The translations under genes and the position numbers were made by a program. A stretch of DNA of 64,000 nucleotides from Nyssa sinensis (lineage: Eukaryota; Streptophyta; Magnoliopsida; Cornales; Nyssaceae), in the NCBI GenBank assembly GCA_008638375.1, contig CM018033.1, positions 19,365,794 to 19,429,793 of the forward strand, in the 5' to 3' direction. This document shows positions 45,905 through 57,212 of the stretch, piece after piece. Every line of letters begins with the position of its first letter. Position 1 is the first letter of the stretch. A model generated the notes under the pieces. That model saw only the letters and a program-made list of their open reading frames with translations. It was not told the DNA's origin and did no database searches.

Positions 45905-46640
45905 AAAATGCTATCGTATTTGTTTTTCTGAATGCAATTTGAATTTTATCCGAATCGTCTTCTTTCCAAAGAGATGCGGCTGTTCATTGAATTGTTACGA
46001 CTATTAGCCTTTGTGTTTGTACCAAACAGACATGAATGCTCTATATAAATACCACCGCATGCACCTGCTTTTTAATTCATTTTTCATTAACATTCTGTGC
46101 ATCCATACATCCAGTCTGAAAGTGTTCGAGCATAAGCCTGGTTCATTGTACTAGGGCGTAATCTCTCCTAAGGGCATAACGTAAAATGCTAGACCTGATC
46201 TGTTCTTTGCAAAAATATGTAAATTCTTGTATTTTAGTTTCTATTTTCATTTTTTCTATATACTGGTTACAAACAGTAATATGTTTATGATTTCTCTTAA
46301 ATTCTAATTCTAGAATTTATAGTTCTATTTAAAAATTTAGAACATAAATAGTTCTCTGCAATTGGCTGTCTGTATTTTACAAAAACAATTTATATTTTTT
46401 TTTTACAGAAAACATATTTAGTATTTTTCTAAAACTGATTTATAATGTTATGATAAAACTAAACTATACTACTAGAGTTTCTAACAGATACATATAGATA
46501 TAGATAGGTAAATGTTTTTAGGCAAAAGCTAACCTCCTTAATAGTTGGTGGAAGGTAGCCTTCCATGGTTATGTTTCAGAGGATAAATTCAAATTTTCAA
46601 TTTTATGACTCAGTTAAATTTGGTGTCCGAATTTTACTAC
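45905..46640 (+). repeat. 700-bp tandem segmental duplication, unit 2
   Basis: Second copy with TATA box CTATATAAATACC at about 46041-46053. Conservation of the TATA box, the region 30-70 bp after it and the TAGTTGGTGGAAG block is higher by eye than in the AT-rich parts. No protein was recognised. Confidence 0.8.
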
Positions 46641-47179
46641 ATTTTGACCAAATTTCATTTAATTTACAACAATAAGCTAACTACAACAATTTTATGACTG
46701 AATTTGAAAAGAAAAAAAAAAACAGAAACTATAATTTTTTAAAAATAATTTTGGCCAGATTTTACTAAATTTTGATCGAATTTGAACCAAATCTACAACC
46801 ACCATCCATCGTTTGACTAAATTAATAAAAAAAAATTGATTGATCTCTTTTTCGAATTACAAATTCATTTTTTTTACATATTATAAATTATTCCAACTTT
46901 AGTATCAAAACTTTTTCAACCAAATTTCAATTAATTCCAAATCTGAATTTTTGGGATCAAGCCAGTGAATTTTTAAAAGCATTTTGCTATTGAAAAAACA
47001 GGATTGGTAATGACATTTGCGAAGTTAAGAATTTCATGCAGTTCTCAGTCATTCATACATGCATACCTGGGGATCGATCAAGTATTTTGCAGATCTCTAT
47101 CCACCATACTCTGATAGACAACTAATGTTTTATTGTCACGTGTATGTTAAAGGAGATATGAAAGTTTATACTATTTTGA

Positions 47180-47745
47180 AAAAAATGTTAAAAAATTTTT
47201 AAAATAATTTTTTACAATTCAAAAAATTCATGATATATATTTTTTTTATAAAAAATCCAAAAAAGAAACTTTTTAAACAAAAAAAAGTCTAATTATTAAC
47301 TTTATCTTAACACCGTTAAAAAATATTATTGATTAGACTAAAATAACCTTTAAGATACATTTTAAAAAATACTAAATAATAAATGCAATAAATTCTTCAA
47401 TCCCAAAAAAACATAACATTTTTTACTTATCTAGAATACCTAAAAAATAAAATTTTACTTTATAAAATGTTATGATTTTTTGGGATTAAAAAATTTATTA
47501 TATATATTTTTTAGTATTTTTTTATTCTAAAATGTATCTTAAAGGTCATTTTATTATAATCAGTAATATTTTTTAACAGTGTTAAGATGAAAGTTAACAA
47601 TTTGGACATTTTTGTATTAAAAGCTCTTTTTTTTAGACCTTTTAGATAAAATATATATATATATATATCATGAATTTTTTGAATTGAAAACTTTATTTTA
47701 CAAACTTTTTAGTGTTTTTTTCTAACCTTAAAAGGGTTTTAAATA
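47180..47745. mobile_element. Fold-back (MITE-like) element
   Basis: Two arms of about 250 bp are inverted relative to each other around a centre near 47440. Landmarks are AATTCAAAAAATTCATGATA on the left (47218) and TATCATGAATTTTTTGAATT on the right (about 47664). Others are TTAACACCGTTAAAAAATAT and ATATTTTTTAACAGTGTTAA, and CCCAAAAAAACATAACATTTT and AAAATGTTATGATTTTTTGG. It has no coding capacity. Target duplications were not resolved. Confidence 0.7.
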
Positions 47746-50013
47746 CTCAACTAAAAAAATTGTAAACCAATGTATCTCCTTAAATATATATGTAATAATA
47801 TCGTTTCTTTTTTAAAAAAATATAATAATAAAATATTGGAGGTCTAAAAGAATATGAGATAAGGTCCGAAAAATAATTGATTTTTGCATAGTTGTATGCA
47901 CAAGAACCTAACCTTGCTTGAGTGTCTGAACTGAAGCATCTCTCCTGAGAAAAATATCCTACAGTGACAACAAGGGCGAAGTCAGGAAAATTTATTTGGG
48001 GGTGTTAAAAGCTGCAAAAAGCAGAAAAGGTAGTGGGTTTTTAATAGAAAAATTCAATATATTTGAACATTATCTATAGGACATTTTCTGAACCATACTT
48101 TAGAGACTTTGTCATTATCAAATGTACCGCCCTTAGGCCTAGGCCTCGTCTCAATTTGCTTTGGTGACTGAAATGTCGTTATGTTAGAAGTCAGGGTTGG
48201 ATTGCCTCCTTCCAACCTATCAATAATTTAATAGGTTCATCCTCACGACAAAGTAGTTGATTGAGTTAGGATTAATTGTTTCAACTTTTTGTTAACTGCG
48301 CCTAGTCTGATTTAACCTGATTACAAATTTTTGAGGAAAAAAGTCATTTGTTCTACTCACACTCATTTGAGAGTTGTAATTTATTTCTCTCTCAATCATA
48401 AATTAAATTAAACTTTATTTACATAATCATATTTGTGAGATTTTTGTGTAATTGTTAAGTAATTAGCAGTTAGTTATTTTAAGGTCTAGAATTGAGTTGA
48501 TTTTTGAGTTTCTTTAGCATTTAGAATTGAGAAACTCTTATAAAGTTATAAAATAACTCTTATAACATACACTTTTCATTAGAAAAAAATATTTCGTAGT
48601 TTTTATGATAAATTCAAATTTAGAGTGTATTCCAACGCCCCACAAATTATTACCATTTATTTCAAAAAAAACTTAAAACAAAAAATTATTTCATTTTATA
48701 TTTGGTTAAAGATTTTAAATTAATGGGTTAATTATATTTTTTGTACCATAAAGTTTTTTTTCAATTTCAAATAAGATCCTTGATTATCAATTATAATAAT
48801 TCAGTCTCTCATTTTTTTAATTTCATTTCAATTGAGACTAATTTCAAACGGTCATCCCAAATTCTTAAAGGTAGCTGTTTACATATTAAAATTATACGAC
48901 TTTATTTGAAACTCATATAAAATTATAGAGTCTTATTTAAAACCCATATATAATTATAGGATACTATTTTGAAAGTCATATGAAATTATAGAGTATTAAA
49001 ATATAATCAATTTAGGATAGTCGTTAACGGTCTTTTGCAATTAGTTTCAATTGAAATGAAATTAAAAATTGAGAGACTGAATTGTTACACACTACAGGAA
49101 AAGGCACTTTTAGGGACGCTCAAGAGCGTCGCTAATAATAGCAATATGCGTCGCTAAAGGGTTTTAACAACGCTCACGTGGGCGTCGCGAGAGGCTTCGG
49201 GAATATTCATGTCGCTAATACTATTAGCGATATGCATACTTCTGTGCGTCGCTAAAGGTAACTATTAATGTCGTTCCAATGGTGTCGCTAATAATTAGAT
49301 GGGAGCGTCGCTAATACTATACATAGGACGCAATGGGCGTCGCAAATTGGGACCTTTAGCGACGTCCACAGGGTGTCGCTAATAGTTTATTGGAAACTAT
49401 TAGCGACGATTGTTGTGCGTCGCTAATAGTATGTTTTTAGAATTATTTAGCGACGCCTTCAATACGTCGGTAATATTATATTTATAGTGACGAATATGAA
49501 GTGTCGCAAAAAACTTATTTTTGGGTCTTTTAGCGACACTTTATGTGCGTCACTAAAAGTTTTTTTTTTTTGGGCATATTTTGACCTGTATTATTTGTTT
49601 TCTTTTTTTTTTTGTTTTATTCCTGTTTAAAACCTGTATCAATCATCCTCATATAAAATAAAATCCAAACATTTTGAAATAAATATATTAAAAGAAAAAT
49701 GCATTCATATATATATATATATATATATTATACTAATTACTTACAATTGTAAAAATAAAATTTATCAATAAATACAAAAATAAAAAATTGTCTCAGAAAA
49801 TGTAACTACAGATGTCCATGAAAAGAAAAAAACAAATGAGAATAGTAAGTCCCGATGCAGAACAAAAGATGGTGGTGCAATAATCCCGATCAATCTGAAA
49901 TAAAAATCAAATGATATATATTACAATACTTATTAAATATATATATATATATGAACATAAAATGTAAATATTTTTTTTTTGCATGCATAAATAGTAAGAA
50001 CGGCATAAAGTAG

Positions 50014-50590
50014 CATAAGTTTCAAACCGGTGATCCAAACCGAGTGTCATAAGTTCGTGCAAGTCTATTTTATCATTTTTGAGGTGTGTCATGAGGTTTC
50101 GAGGTAGTTAGGTCGATATCCAGCATTTCAATCTGTCAAAACCCCAAATTGGGCCTTTTTGGAGCAGAAATTTACATAAGTTTCAAACCAGTGACTTGAA
50201 CCAAGTGCCGTAAGTTCGTGCAAGTCTATTTTATCATTTTTGAGGTGTGTGATGGGGTTTTGGAGTTGGTAGGCTGATATTCGGCATCTTGTTCAGTCAA
50301 AACTTGAAAATGGGCCTTTTTAAAGCAAAAACTTGCATAAGTTTCAAACCGGTGATCCGAACCGAGTGCCGTAAGTTTTTTCATGTGTGTTTTATCATTT
50401 GTGAGGTGTGTGATGAGGTTTCAGGGTAGTTAGGCTGATACCCAGTGTTTTGGTTTGTCAAAACTTCAAAATGGGGCTTTTTGGAGCGAAAAGTTGCATA
50501 AGTTTGAAACCAGTGATCCGAACCGAGTGTCGTAAGTTCGTACAAGTCTATTTTATCATTTTTGAGGTGTGTTATCTATTTCATTTGTGA
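50014..50590. repeat. 161-bp tandem repeat inside the CACTA element
   Basis: The anchor CATAAGTTT starts at 50014, 50175, 50336 and 50497, an exact 161-bp period over three and a half units. Units share AAACCGGTGATCC, GTCTATTTTATCATTTTTGA, GGTGTGTGATG and TTTTTGGAGC words. The fourth unit diverges after about 80 bp. Confidence 0.9.
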
Positions 50591-50924
50591 TAATGTTGAA
50601 CTTGATAAGCCAAAATCCAGCAATGTGAAATAGGTTTCAGGACTTCTATTTTTTCACTTCAAATACAAGAAACATATATTATATTAGAAAGAAACATATA
50701 TTGTAACAGGTCAATTCTACCAATAAAGCAATGGCTTTAGGCTTTACTTAGAAAAAAAGGCGTAAATTTTAACTAAAAGTTAAAGTCTTATAAAAGTCTA
50801 ACTCCACAAAAAAAAGGGTCTCATAATCACTCTATGTAATAAAAAAATCCAATTTTATTAATGTTCATATTCTAATCCAAACTAAGCATAAATAACAATG
50901 AAATTTATTTAAAAAAATCATCAA

Positions 50925-51041
50925 CTAGCAGTAATAGAAAAAGAGGGATAAAATTACTAATGGGGTTTCAGGAGTTACTATTTTGTAGGAAAAGTCGTCG
51001 TCGTCGATTAGGCCATCCATCGCCGTCGCCGAATGTGCCAT
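50925..51041 (-). CDS. Small ORF in the GC-rich patch of the CACTA element
   Basis: A 38-codon frame starts at ATG 51041 with MAHSATAMDGLIDDDDFSYK and ends at 50925. It lies in the only GC-rich block of the element, with a (GTC)n run encoding the Asp stretch. A GTAACT after the KI codons could be a splice donor, so this may be a captured or native first exon. Nothing recognisable follows. Treat it as hypothetical. Confidence 0.25.
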   Translation of the reverse strand: MAHSATAMDGLIDDDDFSYKIVTPETPLVILSLFFYYC

Positions 51042-51559
51042 CTGCCGCCGTCGGAACCGAGCTTGGGGAGTGAGAGTGACAGACTAAGAGGGAGAAAAAA
51101 ATTAGGGATCGAAACAGAAAAAAGAAGAAGAAACTAGAGGACGCGGCTGGGTTATAAATGAGGGGATTTTTTTGTGACGGGCACTGCGCATCGTTAAAAA
51201 GTCATTGTGCGTGGAAAAACAAGCAATAACACGATGTCGTTCTACTAATAAAATTATTAGTGACACACAGTGAGCATCGCTAACTATGGGTGACACGCGT
51301 GTGCGTCGCTAATAAAGTCTTGTCCATCGCCAAAAGATTTGTGCCTATTTTTTTTGCGTGAGAAAGCTCTTTTTGTTATTTTTAGTGACATACACAATGT
51401 ACGTCGCTAATAGTGTCTTTTTACGAAGCGTACTGAGCGTCACAAATAATGGGCATCGTAAAAAATATATATTTTTGTAGTGACAATTAATAATCGAGGT
51501 CTTATTTGAAATCAAGACAAAATTTTAGGGTACTAAATTGTAATCAACCCTAAATTAAT

Positions 51560-52169
51560 TTATGAATTTTGAGTAAATTACACTTTTTACACTTGAACTT
51601 TACTCTGAATTTCACTTTAGACCCTCTCCATTCAATTTTGTTAATTTTACCTTCTAATTTTTAACCCCATTTCAATTTCATCCTTCCGTCACAATTTATC
51701 ATTTAATGTAAACAGAAAAAGCCTTCCTTTAAATTTGCATGTGCCTAGTGCGTGGTCTTTTCTATCCACATTAAACGACCAATTGTGATAGAATGATAAA
51801 ATTGAAATGAGCCTAAAAATTGAAGGGTGAAGTTGACAAATTGAAAGGATTGGAAATAAAGTGAAACTCAAAGTAAAATTCAAGGGTCAAAGGTATAATT
51901 TATCCACAATTTTTTATAAGATTACAATAAATACTTGTATATGTACATGGATACAAATATAATTTTTTTATATTAGCATACATATATATATATAACAATA
52001 AAAATGATACTTACAAATATTATTTAAAAATAACCATTGACTAGGAAACCAATATGCCACTACATGCCTCACTTGGAGGATAGGCATCAGATGGTGAGCT
52101 GTTATTTATTGATCTCGGGTGCATTGCACCTGAGCCAATAAACATCTTCCACATCAGTGGGTCGTCCAC
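51560..52169. other. Intergenic, no gene seen
   Basis: AT-rich sequence after the MITE. A CCTTTGACCC-like block around 51600-51890 contains imperfect inverted words (AATTTTACCTTC and GAAGTTGACAAATT), but no end could be defined. Confidence 0.4.
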
Positions 52170-53100
52170 ATATTTTGTCAAAAGTAGAATACAGTTTCCA
52201 ATAGCCTTCCTCTTTGAACGGAAAGGTAGTTCCCGTCCGAATGGAAAACCTGTTTCAATTTGATTATTTTGATTGATTTATTCTTTATTCCAAATTCTAT
52301 TAGTTTTAGTTTCTTACAAATATATGACATACAGGAATTGAACAATGCATAAGAAAGAACTAGGTTTCCAGATTTTAGAGGTAGCTTTGTGAGTTTTTTA
52401 TTGAGTACCTTGTTATTCTTTGTGAATCCTTGTATTTATACACGGATCTTTACATTAGGATTTCATATAATCCCTTGTTCACAAATGTTATTATGAGTGT
52501 TTGCATCTAGGATTGAGTCTTAGATTTACTTGTTGCTACATCATGATAGAGTGTTAATCTGTAGAGTTTAGATTAGTGGTAGAAATGGTAGTTGTAGATA
52601 AGATCACTAGTGAAGACGTAATTGGCTGTACGGAAGATCACAATGGAAAGGACCGTGGACATTGACTAATGGTGAAAGACTACGATGAATTCTAGTAAGG
52701 TTAGTTTAATCGAGGTATGGTATATCTTTGTATTGAATTGGATTCATAGTAGATTTTCTTGTAAGTGTGGGTTTCCTTTCCCACGAGAGTTTCCAATGTG
52801 TGACTTTATGTTACCTCTCTATTAATTTATTGTGCTTGATATTATTCTTGATTATATCTGTTAAATAGTACTAGGCTAAAAAATATTTGGGATTTGGTAT
52901 TAAATTTTATATCTAATAAAACAACCAATTTACCATTTAGTTCAAACGATTTTTGCCTAATTAATTAGAAAAATAAATTTGGGACTGTTTTCGCAACTTT
53001 GGGGGACATTAGTTAATTAGATAATTAATTTAATTGATTAATTGCGACCCAAAACCGCCTCAATGTGGACCTGAGATTTTAAACCCTTTGAGGCTAGACA
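52170..53100 (+). repeat. Dispersed LTR-like repeat, copy 2
   Basis: Collinear with 15650-16560 in the same orientation: CGTCCGAATGG, TAGATTTTCTTGTAAG, CCCACGAGAGTTTCC, CCTAATTAATTAGAAAAATA and the end GACCCAAAACCGCCTCA. Two copies 36 kb apart suggest an interspersed family, probably an LTR with part of its leader. Confidence 0.4.
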
Positions 53101-53329
53101 CCAGCTTGAAAGCACTAATTAAGATAACCTACCAATATTTAAACCTAAATTATATAAATACATAAAAAGAACTAACATGTTATTATTTGTGTATGTTTAG
53201 ATAATAAACTTTGAAAAGTACACATATTTTGGATGATTTTAATGCTTTTTGTGTTACTCTATTAAACTAACTCTCTTTCTATCAATCTGCATCCCTGTTT
53301 CTCATCATTTTTTGGATTTACTCCTTTCA

Positions 53330-53891
53330 TAAAACAAACTCATAAGAAGGGCACAAACACGTATTTGAGCTCTTTTATGTACTGGTCAGGAAGTGACAGA
53401 GCCATTTAGATCTGATAGGGGTTCCTTGATCAAAAGGGCACGGACCTTCCCTCCTGAGCAATAAGATTGGAGTATGCGTCTAAAGAGGTACTGAGCTTAT
53501 CGTCGCCTTGCCTACCCTACCGACCTCAGAACAAAGAAACAAAATGCGACATGGAAACAGCCATTCTCGGATAAATTTCGATCCTTATTTTTACAAAGAT
53601 CAGAGTTCAATACGGAAACTGCCATCTTCAGATATCTTCGGATCCTGATCTTTATGACTCCTAATTCGAATCAACTTAAGAGATCCATAGCCTATAAAAA
53701 CAACCCTAAGGTACGCTTTTCAATTACAGTCAACTATTTTCTTTCAAGTTCAGCCTCTTTTTTATTTTCACTGACTTATCATCGAAGCGACTACTACCGG
53801 AGCCAACCCAGTGGTTTTCTGATCTCTCTTTTTGAGTTATTGATAGGCGACGAAGAACGAAAGCCCTCACTAATCAGAAAGTGCAAAATCG
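53330..53891 (+). repeat. Copy D 5' LTR
   Basis: Reverse complement of the A/B LTRs: CTTTTATGTACTGGTCAGGA near the start, a TATA box CCTATAAAAA at about 53691, and an end GTGCAAAATCG where A has GTGCAGCATCA. The left edge is approximate because it is diverged. Confidence 0.75.
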
Positions 53892-53910
53892 GTTTGGCAC
53901 CATCTATGAG
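53892..53910 (+). other. Copy D primer binding site
   Basis: GTTTGGCACCATCTATGAG immediately after the LTR, matching the sites of copies A and B. Confidence 0.7.
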
Positions 53911-53971
53911 AAATGACAATCGTTCCTGCTAAATTCTTTATAAAAAACAACTCCTTTGTCTTTGAGAAACT

Positions 53972-55240
53972 ATGGCTCCCAAAATTCGTCCAAGGAAAGG
54001 TTCTCAAAACCCACAAAGCCAAGCTTCTACTAGAAGAAGAAGGGGGCAAACCCCTAATCATGTACCGCAACAACTCGATTGGATTCAATGACAGTCTGAT
54101 TTGATACAAGAGCAGCTCATTGCCATGTCCCAAGCCTTGGCCTCCATGGCCCAAAACCAGTAAAGCAATCCCACTCACCCTGCTAAAAGCACAAATAATA
54201 AAGAGGTTCGACCTCCTACCACTACCACGGGCGGAGGACCTCCTAATGTGGAGACCCCCAACGTGCAGTTGGTACATCCCCATGGTAACACTCACATAGG
54301 GGGTAACCCTTAGCCATCAACCGCACTAGTGAGAGAGATGCATGTTTTTCATCCTGCTGTCCATTACCAAAGCAGGACAAGGATTCCAACTCTAGCAACC
54401 TCGGGGGCCAATCTCACGTCGCCTGAGTTTCAGCCTTTACTAGCACTAGTCCCCCCAGTCTAAGGAGGGCAACGTCCCCCTGCCGCTACTGGGCAAAATC
54501 ATCCTCTGCATATTGGGACTGAGGTTGCATGACAAGGCCAACATCATCCAGTTTCGCCTAGAGTCCCTCAAAGGGTGGAGGAAATAGCAGACTCTACGGA
54601 GAAAACCATCTTCACTAGAGGGACCCATGTCCCTCTTGAGTAGGATGAACTAACAAAGCTACTCGAAAGGTTCGCCACGCCATTCACTCCTGCCATAATG
54701 GTAAAGGAGCGGCCTAAGAAATTTTTCATCCCGAAGTTCAACTTGTATGATGGGTCTAAGGACCCCGAGGACCATCTCTCCCTCTATCAGCGCACGATGG
54801 CTCTACATGGGGCTATCGATGCCTTTATGTGTCATACCTTCGTGACGAGCCTCAAGGGTATCGCCTTGAAGTGGTTCCACAATCTTCCTCATGAGTCGAT
54901 CATCAACTTCTATGAGCTCAGCAAACAGTTCCTTGATCGATTCTTAACCAGAAAGAAGTTGAGAAAGGGTCCAGAATTCTTGCTCACCATAAAACAATCT
55001 AATGGGGAGTCACTTTGGGAGTATATCGCTCGATTCAACACCAAGCTTACGGAGATAACAGACTACAGATTGAGCTTTCTAGTGGCAACCCTCACCTCTG
55101 GTTTAGGGCCTGGACGCTTTCAGCACTTTCTAACAAAGAGTCCCCCCATTGATATAGCAGCGCTTATGGAGCGAGCGCGAAATTACATAAACCTAGAGGA
55201 TACGAAGATGTTTTTTTCGAAGGCCAAAGAGCAGGCTTAG
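53972..55240 (+). pseudogene. Copy D gag
   Basis: The frame opens with ATGGCTCCCAAAATTC at 53972, the same start as copies A and B. It runs without frameshift to 55240, broken only by nonsense codons before 54698. From 54698 a 180-residue open stretch carries KFNLYDGSKDPEDHLSLYQ, MALHGAIDAFMCHTFVTSLK, KGPEFLLTIKQSNGESLWE and AALMERARNYINLED. A nucleocapsid finger follows at about 55468 in another register as KYCNFHKDHQHTIDEF, with the last Cys changed to Phe. Confidence 0.85.
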
Positions 55241-55779
55241 AAGGACGGCCATACCTAAAAGAGGGACTTCAGTGCAACCAAGAAGAGGGTTAGAAGTCCT
55301 GATAAGAGGACAACACTCAGAACTCAGAGCAACCCCAACTCTAGAAGGTACAGAACGTTCACACCTCTAAATGCCTCACTCACTCATATACTCAGTAGGT
55401 TCAGACGCGTGAAAATTTAAGGTGGCTGGAACCATTGAAGAGCAGTCATGACGTCAAGGATCAAAGCAAATACTGCAACTTCCACAAAGACCATCAACAC
55501 ACTATCGATGAATTTAGAGCACTCAAATATGAAATTGAACAGCTCATCAGAAGAGGGCATTTGAGAGAGTTCATCCGTCAAGACGGGAGGCAAAACCCCC
55601 AAAATGATAGGCCATAGCAAAGGAGACAAGAGCAGAGGCCTGAATAAAGAGAGGTTCAGAATGAACAGCCGCACTAGAATAATCAGGTTATCTTCATCCT
55701 CCATGCCGACAATGCGATGACAGGGATGTCCAACCAAGCCTAGAAGTGATATGCTCGAGAGGCACAAACAGAACTAAGC

Positions 55780-56250
55780 TTCCTTCAAATCTCTGCCATT
55801 GACAAAAAACTAAGGCCTGCACCACAAATCCTATTCTCGGAGCTGGATCTCTTTGGGGTACACTGCCCCCATACTGACGCCCTCGCCATCTCACTCAAGT
55901 TTGCAAATTTTGAGATTAGAAGGGTTCTGGTGGACACCAAAAGTTCCACCAACATGCTGTTCTATGGGCCCTTTCAGCGCATGAAACTCAACACCAATGA
56001 TATCAAGGCCACCATCGTTGTAATGGCATGGGAACCTCAGCACCCCGCTAGGCAAGATAGACCTCTCAACCACAGCGGGAAATGAGGATGCTCAGAAGAG
56101 ATTGATTTCTAAATACATGGTCCTAAATTCCAAGTCCCCCTACCACATCATTATCGGAAGACCTTGGCTCTATCAGATGGGAGTGGTCACCTCGACCCTC
56201 CATCAGTGCCTGAAGTATGTCTAAAGTGACAAGGTCTATACCATCAGGGC
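55780..56250 (+). pseudogene. Copy D aspartic protease
   Basis: Translation gives RRVLVDTKSSTNMLFYG, in which the catalytic DTG reads DTK (about 55932-55940), then IIGRPWLYQMGVVTST near 56150-56195. Frames shift between the two blocks. The Gly-to-Lys change in the active-site triplet and the frameshifts make it inactive. Confidence 0.75.
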
Positions 56251-56479
56251 TTGTCAGCCAACTACGCGGGAGTGCCATGCTCTTGCGCTGAAAAGAAAAA
56301 GGCCCTCAAATAGAAATTATAGCATTGTCGTAAAGATAAGGAAGTCCTGTACCTTCCGAACTTCATGAAACGGAAGAATGGCCCTCTAAAATCAATAAGT
56401 CGTTAACCCTAGGGGACAAGACAGCATGGCCAGACCAATGTAGGAACCTATCAAGGTACTGTAAACTCTAAAGGGGGAG

Positions 56480-57212
56480 AGCGCTATTTACGTATAGGCT
56501 CAGATCTATCCCCCTCCGAGGAAAAAGAGATTGTTGAATTCCTGAAACCAATCTGTCAGTCTTCACGTGGGAAACTAAGGACATGGAAGGGATAGACCCT
56601 AATTTCATCTCTTACAAGCTAATAACTGACCTTGAGTACCTTCCAGTGAGAAAAAAGAGAAGGACCTTCACTCCTGAACGCCATAAGATCATCAACGAGG
56701 AAGTCTAGAGGCTGTTAGATGCCAGAATGATAAAAGAGGTATTCTACCCCCACTGGCTCGCCAATACAGTCCTTACCAAGAAGATGAATGAAAAATGGCG
56801 AGTATGCATTGACTACATAGATCTCAACAAAGCCTGTCCTAAGCTTTCCCCTCCCGAGAATCGATCAGCTAGTTAATGCAACAGCAGGGCATGAACTTAT
56901 AAGCTTCATGGACACATATTCAGGGTACAACCAGATTCAGATATACTCCCTAGACCAGGAAAAGACAGGCTTCATATCCAAACGAAGTCTCTATTGCTAT
57001 AGAGTGATGTTGTTTGGTCTAAAGAATGCTGGAGCCACATACCAGCGGCTGGTGAACAAAATTTTTAGCTCCTTAATTGGTAGCACAATGAAGGTGTACA
57101 CAGATGACATGCTGGTCAAAAGCATGAAGAAGAACGATCATATCCAACACTTGAGCCAAACTTTCAACATCCTGAAGCAGCATAAGATGAAGTTAAATCC
57201 CTCAAAGTGTAC
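56480..57212 (+). pseudogene. Copy D reverse transcriptase, cut by the CACTA insertion
   Basis: RT blocks: KWRVCIDYIDLNKACPK near 56790, then after a one-base frame change NRSAS-type linker and MDTYSGYNQIQIYSLDQEKT, MLFGLKNAGATYQRLVNKIF. The catalytic box reads YTDDMLVKS (57097-57108, YIDD in other copies). The frame ends at MKLNPSKCT, directly before CACTACAAG at 57213. Confidence 0.8.

Larger units (their letters stand above)
49090..51482. mobile_element. Non-autonomous CACTA transposon
   Basis: A 2393-bp element with ends CACTACAGGAAAA and TTTTTGTAGTG, flanked by a perfect 3-bp duplication ACA (49087-49089, 51483-51485). Subterminal arrays of GCGTCGCTAA/TTAGCGACGC words, the expected type of transposase-binding repeats, occupy 49117-49560 (about 18 copies, both orientations) and 51175-51480. 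The interior has AT-rich DNA, a 161-bp tandem array and a GC-rich patch, but no transposase. Movement would need proteins from an autonomous relative. Confidence 0.9.
48725..51550. mobile_element. Mutator-like MITE split by a CACTA element
   Basis: The ends are GGGTTAATTA and TTGTAATCAACCC, flanked by a perfect 9-bp duplication TAAATTAAT (48716-48724, 51551-51559), the Mutator hallmark. The long terminal inverted repeats exceed 130 bp: 48725-48865 against 51550-51483 continuing at 49089-48995. Without the insertion the element is about 430 bp. The interior holds three short AT-rich repeats (TATAAAATTATAGAGT type). Confidence 0.85.
53330..57212 (+). mobile_element. Ty3/gypsy (Tat-like) copy D, interrupted
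   Basis: Same family as copies A-C but on the plus strand. Its 5' LTR (about 53330-53891), primer binding site, gag, protease and RT are present in order. Homology stops at 57212, in the RT just after the codons for KLNPSKCT, where a CACTA element begins. The rest of pol, the antisense gene and the 3' LTR would lie beyond the window. Many in-frame stops show it was already old or has decayed since. Confidence 0.85.

Noticed and set aside
47966..48135. Possible small MITE with AAGGGCG ends
   Set aside because: The terminal match is only about seven bases and no target duplication is visible.
53870..54295. 141-codon minus-strand frame
   Set aside because: It is the complement of the start of copy D gag, which is conserved with copies A and B.
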